DNA of 12,163 nucleotides from WLMZ01 sp037139095 (lineage in GTDB: Bacteria > Actinomycetota > Acidimicrobiia > Acidimicrobiales > Ilumatobacteraceae), in contig JBAXHD010000061.1 in the NCBI GenBank assembly GCA_037139095.1, forward strand, positions 1 through 12,163, read 5' to 3'. A model generated the notes under the pieces. It worked only from the letters and a program-made list of their open reading frames with translations. It had not been told where the DNA came from and ran no database searches. A program made the position numbers and the translations under genes. Numbering within the stretch: position 1 is the stretch's first letter; each line of letters starts with the position of its first letter. Shown piece by piece: positions 1-6,995 of this stretch.

Positions 1-225
1 CTACTGCGTTGCAGCCCCGAGTTCGCGGCGTGGTGGCCTGAGCATGATGTGGCAGGGTTTCACACCCGCTTGCGCCGGTATCACCATCCTCGTGCCGGCG
101 AGTTGACCTTTGAGTACCAGCAAATGATCCCCGCCGAATGGCCTCACCTGCGCGTGATCTGCCAACTTCCGCTGCCCGGCGATGACAGCGCGCAGCGGTT
201 ATCGGCGTGGCACGACGTGGGCTGA
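1..225 (+). CDS. 3' end of an XRE-family regulator with MmyB-like ligand-binding domain
   Basis: The first frame is open from base 1 and ends at a TGA at 223-225, giving the last 74 residues of a protein that starts outside the window. The residues SPEFAAWWPEHDV, followed by a basic stretch and then HPRAGELTFEYQ, match the C-terminal part of the MmyB-like ligand-binding domain. In actinobacteria this domain follows an N-terminal XRE helix-turn-helix. The family is thought to sense a hydrophobic or small-molecule ligand and regulate neighbouring genes, often redox enzymes. The DNA-binding half is not in the window, so the assignment rests on the tail alone. It points the same way as the LLM oxidoreductase that follows 76 bp later and could be its regulator, but nothing here proves that. 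Confidence 0.78.
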   Translation, partial: LLRCSPEFAAWWPEHDVAGFHTRLRRYHHPRAGELTFEYQQMIPAEWPHLRVICQLPLPGDDSAQRLSAWHDVG

Positions 226-254
226 CGACCCCGATTGCCGTGCTTGCGCAGAAA

Positions 255-271
255 TCTGACGCGGTGTCAGA
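255..271. promoter_or_regulatory. 17-bp palindrome, TetR-operator-like
   Basis: The sequence TCTGACGCGGTGTCAGA is an odd palindrome centred on base 263. The outer six bases of each arm pair perfectly, the seventh is a G/T mismatch and the eighth pairs. Size, symmetry and TGAC/GTCA arms resemble operators of TetR-family repressors. It lies 31 bp upstream of the ATG at 302. The arms are short and no T-run follows, so a terminator is less likely. A possible -10 hexamer TACGGT (290-295) would put the transcript start almost on the ATG, giving a leaderless mRNA with the palindrome over the -35 region. That promoter reading is inference. Confidence 0.5.
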
Positions 272-301
272 AATCGCTGCAGGGTGCGTTACGGTTGTCA
301 C

Positions 302-1216
302 ATGATTGAGATCCCGCATGGGGCGCGGGTGTTCGGCATGCAGTTGCCGATCCAAGCGCAAAGCAACTATTTCGTATCCGAATGGGAACGCACGGCAGGG
401 CCAGCCGAGTTGGCGCGCGTTGCCAAGACAGCCGACGACCACGGCTTTCACTACGTGGGCGTGTGTGACCATGTGGCGTTGCCCGACTCAGTGGTTGGCG
501 GCATGGGAACGCATTGGGCCGAGCCCATCAGCACCCTGTCGTGGCTTGCAGCGCTCACCACGCGGGTCGGTTTGCTCACGCACGTGTACGTGTTGCCCTA
601 TCGCCACCCGCTTGTAGCGGCGAAGCAGTTCGCCAACCTCGACTGGTTGTCGGGCGGTCGCGCCCTCGCCGGCGTGGGCGCCGGACACGTGCAGGCCGAA
701 TTCGAAAAGCTCGGTGTCGACTTTCACCGTCGCGGCCGCATGGTCGACGAAGCGTTGCCCGTGTTCATGGACGCCCTTGAGAACGAGTTCGTCGATGGCT
801 TTGGCGCACGTCCACGTCCGGTTCAGTCACCTCGCCCACCGGTGTGGGTGGCCGGGTCTAGCGATCCCGCCATTCGCCGCGCCGCAAAGTTCGGCGACGG
901 TTGGCTGCCACAGGGCCCGTCCACAGCTGCGATGGTGGCTGCGTTGCAGGCAGGTCGCGAAGCCGCTGGTCGCGCTGACCTCCCGATGATGATCGGCCAC
1001 ATCACGCCGTTCCTTCATGTGGGCAACGCAACATGGGACATCGGTGCCGACACAGTCACAGGCTCACCCACCGCAGTTGCCGAGCAGATTTTGGCGGGCA
1101 CGCCCCACGGCGTGAACCAACTGCAGGTGCGCTTCAAGGCTCGCAGCTGCGACGAGATCTGCGAGCAGATGGTTGCATTTGCAACAGACGTCGCTCCAAT
1201 GCTCACCACCATCTGA
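302..1216 (+). CDS. F420-dependent LLM-class oxidoreductase (TIGR03619-like), LLM1
   Basis: This is a luciferase-like monooxygenase fold (TIM barrel) of about 304 residues. The stretch DWLSGGRALAGVGAGHVQAE, followed by FEKLGVDFHRRGRMVDEAL, is typical of the F420-dependent group called TIGR03619. Such enzymes move a hydride between coenzyme F420 and an organic substrate in the cytoplasm; the substrate here is unknown. The PPVWVAGSSDPAIRRAAKFGDGWLP-type region near residue 185 is the usual second half of the barrel. I place the start at ATG 302. In-frame GTG 284 and GTG 329 are alternatives, and none has a clear ribosome-binding site. GTG 329 would give an N-terminus most like family members (FGMQLPIQAQS). 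It is the first gene of a four-gene same-strand run and sits behind the 255-271 palindrome. Confidence 0.85.
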   Translation: MIEIPHGARVFGMQLPIQAQSNYFVSEWERTAGPAELARVAKTADDHGFHYVGVCDHVALPDSVVGGMGTHWAEPISTLSWLAALTTRVGLLTHVYVLPYRHPLVAAKQFANLDWLSGGRALAGVGAGHVQAEFEKLGVDFHRRGRMVDEALPVFMDALENEFVDGFGARPRPVQSPRPPVWVAGSSDPAIRRAAKFGDGWLPQGPSTAAMVAALQAGREAAGRADLPMMIGHITPFLHVGNATWDIGADTVTGSPTAVAEQILAGTPHGVNQLQVRFKARSCDEICEQMVAFATDVAPMLTTI

Positions 1217-1221
1217 CACTC

Positions 1222-1248
1222 CCCCGTCCGACGCTTCCCCGTCTGACG
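1222..1248 (+). repeat. Two imperfect 15-bp direct repeats in the LLM1 to CrtC-like gap
   Basis: CCCCGTCCGACG (1222-1233) recurs as CCCCGTCTGACG (1237-1248) at a 15-bp offset, with 11 of 12 bases the same. A weaker related copy containing TCTGAC overlaps the end of LLM1. No function is evident. It may be a small slippage product in the 56-bp gap before the next gene. Confidence 0.55.
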
Positions 1249-1260
1249 ATCCTTCAACTC

Positions 1261-1266
1261 GGAAAG
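1261..1266 (+). promoter_or_regulatory. Ribosome-binding site of the CrtC-like gene
   Basis: GGAAAG lies 6 bp upstream of ATG 1273. It supports that start over the open frame that continues upstream through LLM1. Confidence 0.55.
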
Positions 1267-1272
1267 ACCCCC

Positions 1273-2424
1273 ATGCTTACGAACCTCGACGACTATCCCA
1301 TTCATCAGTTGCCCGAGCCCATGCAGCATGTGGGCACCACCGACCGCAACTTCTACGACCGCTATTACTTCAACGGGTTCGACAAGTCGGGCGAGTGCAT
1401 GTTCATTCTCGGCTTGGGCGTGTACCCCAACCTCGGGGTGATGGATTCGTTCCTTGCTGTGATGCACAACGGCCAATACAACGTGGTGCGCGCATCACGC
1501 GAGCTCGAGGGCGCCGACCGGTTGCACCCCAGTGTTGGCCCGCTCAGCGTCGAAGTCATCGAAGGCCTCAAGCGTTTGCGCGTTGTGTGCGCGCCCAACG
1601 AATGGGGCATCACTCTCGATGCCACATGGACCGGCGCTCACGCCCCGTTCGAGGAGCCACGCCATTACATCCGCGAGAACGGCCGCGCCATTTTCGACAC
1701 CACTCGTCTCGCTCAGCTTGGCGGTTGGGACGGCGAACTCACGATCGACGGCAAGACCTTCTCGCTCACCGAAACAACGTGGTGGGGTTCGCGTGATCGC
1801 TCGTGGGGCATTCGGCCCATCGGCGAAAGCGAACCGCAGGGCATCCGCGCCAAGAACCCATTCAGTTGGTTCTGGGTCTATGCGCCCATTCGTTTCGACG
1901 ATCACTCAATGGTCGTGATGATTCAAGAGCGCCAAGACGGCAGCCGCGTGCTCGAAGAAGCAGTGCGGTTGTGGCCCGCCGAAACCGGCCGCGAGCCCGA
2001 GTTCTTCCATGCACCGCGTCATGCGCTCGAGTTCACGCCCGGCACACGTTTCAGCACCGGTGCTCACCTGATGATGGACGCAGCCGACGGCTCAACCATC
2101 GACATCACAGCCGAGCCGCTCATCCCGATTCACATCGGCATTGGCACCGGCTACGGCTACGACGCCGATTGGCGCCACGGCATGTGGCAAGGCGCCGAAG
2201 AAGTGGTGCAGCACTTCCACCTCGATACCAATACTGCCGAGGGCAAGGCGCGCCTGTTCGGCATCGTCGATGCGGGCGCACGGTTCACATATACCGATGA
2301 CCGCGGCACGCATGTGGGCTACGGCCTCTACGAGACGATGATCATCGGGCCGCACAAGCAATACGGATTTGTCGACATGCTCGATGGTTACGCGGGCCCG
2401 AGCACTGGCGAGGCCGCGCAATGA
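1273..2424 (+). CDS. CrtC/AttH-like (lipocalin-type) protein of unknown function
   Basis: This is a 383-residue protein without a signal peptide or membrane segment. Residues 170-182 (WWGSRDRSWGIRP) match the G-x-RD-x-SWG-x-R signature of hydroxyneurosporene synthase (CrtC) and AttH-like paired lipocalin proteins, which Pfam splits into several DUFs. CrtC hydrates carotenoid double bonds; other members bind or modify hydrophobic molecules. The protein is rich in Trp, His and Tyr, as such pockets are. The start at 1273 has a ribosome-binding site 6 bp upstream; in-frame codons back to 1033 overlap LLM1 and look non-coding. The stop overlaps the FadD start (ATGA, 2421-2424), so the two are probably translationally coupled and used on the same hydrophobic substrate. 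A precise activity cannot be given; a hydratase, isomerase or binding role are all possible. Confidence 0.7.
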   Translation: MLTNLDDYPIHQLPEPMQHVGTTDRNFYDRYYFNGFDKSGECMFILGLGVYPNLGVMDSFLAVMHNGQYNVVRASRELEGADRLHPSVGPLSVEVIEGLKRLRVVCAPNEWGITLDATWTGAHAPFEEPRHYIRENGRAIFDTTRLAQLGGWDGELTIDGKTFSLTETTWWGSRDRSWGIRPIGESEPQGIRAKNPFSWFWVYAPIRFDDHSMVVMIQERQDGSRVLEEAVRLWPAETGREPEFFHAPRHALEFTPGTRFSTGAHLMMDAADGSTIDITAEPLIPIHIGIGTGYGYDADWRHGMWQGAEEVVQHFHLDTNTAEGKARLFGIVDAGARFTYTDDRGTHVGYGLYETMIIGPHKQYGFVDMLDGYAGPSTGEAAQ

Positions 2425-3992
2425 GTCGCACATTCAACTTGGCCGACCTGTTCGAAGTCATCGCCGACGCAGTGCCCGATCGCACTGCAGTAGTGGCAGG
2501 CGATCAGCGCCGCACGTATCGCGAGCTCGACGACCGCGCCACCCGGCTCGCCAATCACCTGCACGCAAACGGTGTGAACAAAGGCGATCACGTTGCCATT
2601 CACGCGATGAACTGCGCCGAGTGGGTCGAAGCGTTCTTCGCCTGCTTCAAGCTCAGCGCCGTTCCGATCAACGTGAACTATCGCTATGTCGAAGCCGAGT
2701 TGCGGTATCTCTACGACAACGCCGACAGCATCGCCGTCATCGTCGAGCCACAGTTCCGTGAGCGTCTCAATGCCGTGTTGGCCGACCTGCCCGGTGTGCG
2801 TCACGTGCTCGAAATCGGTCCCGACTACGAGGCGGCGTTGGCCGCAGCATCGCCCGAGCGCCCCAACTTGGGCCGCTCGAATGACGACCTCTACATGCTC
2901 TACACCGGCGGTACCACCGGCATGCCCAAGGGTGTGATGTGGCGCCACGAAGACACGTTCTTCGCCACGATGAACAGTGCTCGCTACGGCAAAGAGCTAG
3001 AGCGCCCCGAAGATCTGGCCGCCGAGGTTTCGGCGTCGCCAACCTCGATGACGATGATGGCCATCGGCCCGATGATGCATGGCGGTGCGCAGTGGATGCT
3101 GGGCAACACGATCTTCATTGGCGGCACCATCGTGTTGTACACCGAGCGCGGCTTTGATGCCGATGCCGTGCTGCGAATCATCGAGCGCGAACACGTGAAC
3201 AGCGTCAACACCATCGGCGACGCAATGGCACGGCCACTCGCCGAAGCCATCGCAGGTTCACCGGCTGGCACCTATGACCTGTCGTCGCTGTTTGCGTTCG
3301 GCAACGGCGGCGCGCCGCTGTCGGCCGCAGTGCGCGAGCAACTCACCGCTGCGTTACCCACCGCAGTCATCATGGACAGCTTCGGCGCATCCGAAACCGG
3401 TGCCACCGGCAGCAAGGTCGATGCAGGCGAAGGCTTTGGCGCACCACGTTTCGCGATGGGACCACACACCACCGTGTTGTCGGACACCGGCGAGCAATGC
3501 GAACCAGGCGTCACCGGAAAGCTGGCCCGTACCGGCTACATCCCGCTGGGCTACTACAAGGACCCTGAGAAGACTGCGGCCACGTTTCCTACCTTTGCTG
3601 GCAAGCGTTGGGTTGTACCCGGCGACTTCGCCCGCATCGAGGACGACGGCACCATCACCCTGCTCGGCCGCGGTTCGGTCAGCATCAACTCGGGTGGCGA
3701 GAAGATCTATCCCGAAGAAGTCGAAGCCGCGCTGAAGAAGCACCCCGCTGTGTTCGATGCTGTTGTTGTTGGCACGCCCAACGAGCGCTGGGGCGAGCAA
3801 GTCACCGCAATCGTTCACGTGCGACCCGGCCACGAACTGTCCGAGGCCGACGTCAAGGCTCACTGCCGCACCGAGCTTGCCGACTACAAGGCCCCACGAA
3901 CCGTGCTGTTCATCGACCAGATTCAGCGCACTCCGGTCGGTAAGGCCGACTACACGTGGGCTAAGAAAACGGCGTTGGAGCTCATCGGTTAG
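2421..3992 (+). CDS. Acyl-CoA synthetase, FadD19/FadD17-like (ANL superfamily)
   Basis: This 523-residue protein has every core motif of the adenylate-forming ligases. The P-loop is YTGGTTGMPKG (161-171), followed by VMWRHED. DSFGASETG is at 319-327, the ribose-binding Asp is in GDFARIEDDG (D402), and the hinge region is LLGRGSVSINSGGEKIYPEE (415-432, with E433 next). The catalytic lysine is in PVGKAD (K508). Such enzymes use ATP and CoA to make acyl-CoA from a free acid in two steps in the cytoplasm. N-terminal NLADL, NVNYRYVEAELRYL and the C-terminal GKADYTWAKK closely resemble mycobacterial FadD19-type ligases that activate branched steroid side chains, as I remember them. This suggests a bulky or branched acid, though the actual substrate is inferred. 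The start ATG overlaps the stop of the CrtC-like gene. The membrane protein gene follows after 10 bp. Confidence 0.92.
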   Translation: MSRTFNLADLFEVIADAVPDRTAVVAGDQRRTYRELDDRATRLANHLHANGVNKGDHVAIHAMNCAEWVEAFFACFKLSAVPINVNYRYVEAELRYLYDNADSIAVIVEPQFRERLNAVLADLPGVRHVLEIGPDYEAALAAASPERPNLGRSNDDLYMLYTGGTTGMPKGVMWRHEDTFFATMNSARYGKELERPEDLAAEVSASPTSMTMMAIGPMMHGGAQWMLGNTIFIGGTIVLYTERGFDADAVLRIIEREHVNSVNTIGDAMARPLAEAIAGSPAGTYDLSSLFAFGNGGAPLSAAVREQLTAALPTAVIMDSFGASETGATGSKVDAGEGFGAPRFAMGPHTTVLSDTGEQCEPGVTGKLARTGYIPLGYYKDPEKTAATFPTFAGKRWVVPGDFARIEDDGTITLLGRGSVSINSGGEKIYPEEVEAALKKHPAVFDAVVVGTPNERWGEQVTAIVHVRPGHELSEADVKAHCRTELADYKAPRTVLFIDQIQRTPVGKADYTWAKKTALELIG

Positions 3993-4002
3993 ATTTCGCC
4001 GC

Positions 4003-5508
4003 ATGCATCTGGGTGGCCGCACAGCAACGGGCGCAGCCGCAGGTGTAGCGGTGCTCAGCGGCGCAGTCATTGCGTATGCCACACGCCACGATCCGGTGTT
4101 GTCGCCGGACTCAATCAGCTATCTCTCGGCCGCCGCGCTGTTTCGTGCAGGCCGCGGGCTCACCGAGTTCAGCGGACAACCGCTCACTGTGTTTGGTCCC
4201 GTGTTCCCTCTGCTGCTTGCCGTGGGCGGACGAAGCCTGCAATGGGCGCGATTCGTTGGGGCCGCGTGCATGGTGGGCGCAACGTGGCTGATGTTCGTGC
4301 TGCTGCGGTCACGGGTTCGGCCGTGGGTTGCTGTCGCCGGGGCGGCCGCGTTCGCACTGAGTCCGGGCTTGGTCTACGTCGGCTCAACGGTGTGGAGCGA
4401 GAACCCCTACATCGTCATCTCATTGGCCGCGCTTGCTGTGCTCACGCTGCGGCCGCTCACCGAACGCACCGCTGCTCTCGGCGGCCTGCTGTGCGCGCTC
4501 GGTTTCCTCACCCGATATGCGGGAGCGGGGCTCATCGTTGCCGGAGCCGTGTGCGTGCTAGCGGCCACGCAACAACTGGGACTCGAGCGGCGCCAGACGT
4601 TGCGCCTCTTCATGATTCATATCGCTACTGCGGTCACCGTGTGCGCTGCCTGGATGGTGCGAAACCTTGTGCAAACAGGAGAGGCGCTTGGTCCAAGGTT
4701 CTCTGGCGGCAGCGCCGACTCGATCAGCCAGTTGATCAACCGAGTCACGTCGGCCGTCGGTGCACTGGTGTTCGGAAATTCGGCGAGTGTCGGTGTCACC
4801 AACAACGGGGGCACGGTGATCACGGTGTTGCTCGTTATTGCATTCGTCATCACCTTGATATCCGGAACTCGCCGAGTGCTTGATTTCGGCATGGCCGCCT
4901 TCGCTCTCACGTCGTTGGCGCTACCGGCCGTTGCTCGGCATTTCACCGCGAGCGACATTGAGTTCAGAGTGATGTCACCTTCGCTGATTGCCATCGTGTA
5001 CTTCGCAGTGGTTGTGCTCGACCGCATTCGTTGGCGCACCGTGATCGCAGTGACACTCGTGGTCGTAGTTGGCTGGTCTGCCTACGAAGGCGTTGCCGTC
5101 GCTGACCGTGCGCCACACGTGGTTGCCATCGCAGCGGGGTCGCGTACGCAAACATCGAAGTTGCTCTTCGACCTCATCGACACGCTGCCTGCCGATGCAC
5201 ATGTGCTGACCAACAGCCCGCAGCGCGTGTGGTGGCAGAACGATCGCAACCCCACGTTGTTTGCGTTTGTGCGGCCACGCGCTGGCAACAGCAACTATCC
5301 GCTGAGCGCCGCCGACACGCTGCGCTATGCGTGTCTGCCGCACACCTACCTCGCATGGTTCGGCAGTTTGGCCAACGCTGGCGATGGGCCAGCCGATCGC
5401 CGCCCCGACCTTGCTGCGATCATCGATCTCACGGTGGCGCAGAGCGTGAATGGCGGGGTCTTGTACACGTTGCGCGCCCACGATCCGTCGCAGTGCCCTG
5501 CGCGCTGA
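4003..5508 (+). CDS. Polytopic membrane protein, GT-C (ArnT/PMT-like) glycosyltransferase-like
   Basis: This is a 501-residue protein with many hydrophobic helices: about residues 10-28, 63-77, 83-101, 107-125, 130-148, 153-182, 205-222, then a group at about 260-380. A soluble C-terminal part of about 120 residues follows. The N-terminal pattern SPDSISYLSAAALFRAGRG, then GQPLTVFGPVFPLLLA, is typical of GT39/ArnT-like GT-C proteins. In these an acidic residue in the first outer loop (here D36) is catalytic and the donor is a polyprenyl-phosphate sugar. So a role in cell-envelope glycosylation is likely but not shown. The start ATG 4003 lies 10 bp after the FadD stop; the open frame continues upstream, but that part overlaps FadD and is a shadow. 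No strong ribosome-binding site is seen, so coupling to FadD is possible. The TGA stop is the loop of the hairpin at 5500-5514. Confidence 0.75.
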   Translation: MHLGGRTATGAAAGVAVLSGAVIAYATRHDPVLSPDSISYLSAAALFRAGRGLTEFSGQPLTVFGPVFPLLLAVGGRSLQWARFVGAACMVGATWLMFVLLRSRVRPWVAVAGAAAFALSPGLVYVGSTVWSENPYIVISLAALAVLTLRPLTERTAALGGLLCALGFLTRYAGAGLIVAGAVCVLAATQQLGLERRQTLRLFMIHIATAVTVCAAWMVRNLVQTGEALGPRFSGGSADSISQLINRVTSAVGALVFGNSASVGVTNNGGTVITVLLVIAFVITLISGTRRVLDFGMAAFALTSLALPAVARHFTASDIEFRVMSPSLIAIVYFAVVVLDRIRWRTVIAVTLVVVVGWSAYEGVAVADRAPHVVAIAAGSRTQTSKLLFDLIDTLPADAHVLTNSPQRVWWQNDRNPTLFAFVRPRAGNSNYPLSAADTLRYACLPHTYLAWFGSLANAGDGPADRRPDLAAIIDLTVAQSVNGGVLYTLRAHDPSQCPAR

Positions 5509-5514
5509 GCGCGC
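5500..5514. terminator. GC hairpin at the convergent gene end
   Basis: GCGCGC (5500-5505), TGA (5506-5508) and GCGCGC (5509-5514) form a perfect 6-bp stem with a 3-base loop. The loop is the stop codon of the membrane protein gene. It lies between two convergent genes whose stop codons are only about 10 bp apart. No long T-run follows on either side, so it would be an actinobacterial-style terminator at best. Confidence 0.45.
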
Positions 5515-5517
5515 CGC

Positions 5518-6984
5518 CTATTTCTTCGTGGCCGGGCACCCACGTTGCTCGAACTCCGATTGAGATCGGTATTCGCCATGGGGTAAATACGGCCCGAGTA
5601 CTGCTGCTTCGGTTCCGGGTTCAGCAACACGAGCCCACGTGTTCGTGAATGTTGCTGCGGGCAACATGTGCCGCAGGATCAGCGTGCCAGCTTGCGGACG
5701 ATCGACGCCATCGCCATTGCCCCACGCCATCCACGCAACCCCACAAGCGGCGGTGGCATTGCTGGGTCGATCCTGGGCGAGGCTGACGACAACGGTGTAG
5801 ATGCCGTCGGCATCGATGGGGATTTGCTCGTCGTATAAGCAATCGGACACGCGGGTCGTGACCGGACTTTCGTTTTGGCAGATCGACCAATAACGCACCT
5901 GCGCATCGGTCATCAATGGTTGGCCATCGCCTGTTCTTGGTGTCGTTGGCGCCGTGCCGCGCAGCACCAACACGTTGTGATCGTTGGCCCCATCGCCAAA
6001 GGCCCTATTGACTGCAGCGACGCCGTAATCGGTATTGATGTTGGCGTAGAAACCCTTACGGATAGATCTGTCGAGGGCCGCGATCTGTTCTTCATAGTGG
6101 GTGCCAGACCAGAACGAGGCCAACACATTGAATCGCGGATTGAAGAAGCGCAACCACGTTGGCGGGTTCTGCGCGGGGTGCGTGTTGGCATCGCCGAGGC
6201 GCACCAACTGTCGATACGTGTCGGCCGAAAGTAGGCCGGCACCGTTGGCTGGGGCTGAAGGATCGGCGTGCAGCGCAGCGCACGCGTCGCTGCCGGCGAT
6301 GACCGCGCCATCGGCCAGAGTGACCTCGACCGTTGGCAGGCCAGAATCTCCGGTGAGATCTCGCCCGTGGTCGGGCACGTATACGCGATAGATGATCTCT
6401 TGCTGCGCGGGAGTCGTGGCCTGCGGCGCCGCTCCGGGCAAGGTGTACAACACGTTTGGGGCGCGGGTCATTGTGCTGGGCACGCCCGCCTGTTGCAGCG
6501 TGACTGTGTAACGGCGATTCACGGCATCGCGGCGCGCGCCCACCTGAAACGGATTGGTCGATCCGGCGTGCGGTGTGATGTCGATATCGGCCAACACATC
6601 AACCGCGACGCCGACCTCTTTCGCAGCGAGGTCGTATGCGTAACTGCCGAACGATTGATACCGAGCGTGCGCAAAGCTGCCGTTGAGCCGAACCGTGGCG
6701 CCGACGGGCACCGTGTAGGCCGAGTACCAATAGGTGGCATTGGCGTCGGGATATTGAGTGTTGTTGGCGCCGCGGGTGATCCCGGGCGACCAGAAACAAT
6801 CGTGTTCGGGACTCGTTGTTGAGGTGGCCGTTGTGGCTGGCGTTGTTTGTGTGGTTGCCGTGGTTGCTGTGGTTGCCGCTGACGCTGTTAACGACGGCGA
6901 CGACTCAGCGACTTGCTCGCTGTTGCTGGCGCACCCCGCGCTGGCCGCCGCGATCAACACGGCGGCGAGCAACGAAGAGCGCAC
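5518..6984 (-). CDS. Secreted lipoprotein of unknown function
   Basis: Read on the minus strand from GTG 6984 this gives 488 residues. The N-terminus is MRSSLLAAVLIAAASAGCAS, a lipoprotein signal with the lipobox SAGC; C18 would be lipidated and the protein held on the outer face of the membrane. Residues about 28-58 are a Thr/Ala-rich low-complexity linker. The body has YWYSAYTVPVGATVRLNG, HARYQSFGSYAYD and IIYRVYVPDHGRDLTGDSG. I recall this pattern from actinobacterial secreted hypothetical proteins, but no function is known to me. The open frame extends upstream to 7230, but that overlaps LLM2 and lacks a signal-like start. The GTG is preceded by AGG at 6 bp and puts the signal peptide at the exact N-terminus. 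It starts 11 bp after the LLM2 stop, so the two are probably one operon. Confidence 0.75.
   Translation of the reverse strand: MRSSLLAAVLIAAASAGCASNSEQVAESSPSLTASAATTATTATTQTTPATTATSTTSPEHDCFWSPGITRGANNTQYPDANATYWYSAYTVPVGATVRLNGSFAHARYQSFGSYAYDLAAKEVGVAVDVLADIDITPHAGSTNPFQVGARRDAVNRRYTVTLQQAGVPSTMTRAPNVLYTLPGAAPQATTPAQQEIIYRVYVPDHGRDLTGDSGLPTVEVTLADGAVIAGSDACAALHADPSAPANGAGLLSADTYRQLVRLGDANTHPAQNPPTWLRFFNPRFNVLASFWSGTHYEEQIAALDRSIRKGFYANINTDYGVAAVNRAFGDGANDHNVLVLRGTAPTTPRTGDGQPLMTDAQVRYWSICQNESPVTTRVSDCLYDEQIPIDADGIYTVVVSLAQDRPSNATAACGVAWMAWGNGDGVDRPQAGTLILRHMLPAATFTNTWARVAEPGTEAAVLGPYLPHGEYRSQSEFEQRGCPATKK
6851..6877. repeat. Three 9-bp tandem repeats in the lipoprotein linker
   Basis: GTGGTTGCC, GTGGTTGCT and GTGGTTGCC follow each other on the plus strand. 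On the coding (minus) strand they encode part of the Thr/Ala linker. A unit of nine keeps the frame, so copy-number change would alter linker length but not break the gene. Confidence 0.75.
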
Positions 6985-6995
6985 TGCGGCCTGTC

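Noticed and set aside
1033..1272. In-frame extension of the CrtC-like protein into LLM1
   Set aside because: It overlaps LLM1 in another frame, is rich in Arg and His with no similarity, and the ribosome-binding site fits ATG 1273.
3757..4002. In-frame extension of the membrane protein into FadD
   Set aside because: It overlaps the conserved C-terminal domain of FadD in another frame, and the first hydrophobic segment follows ATG 4003.
3354..4082. 242-codon minus-strand open frame opposite FadD and the GT-C start
   Set aside because: It is antisense to conserved FadD motifs and has no domain of its own.
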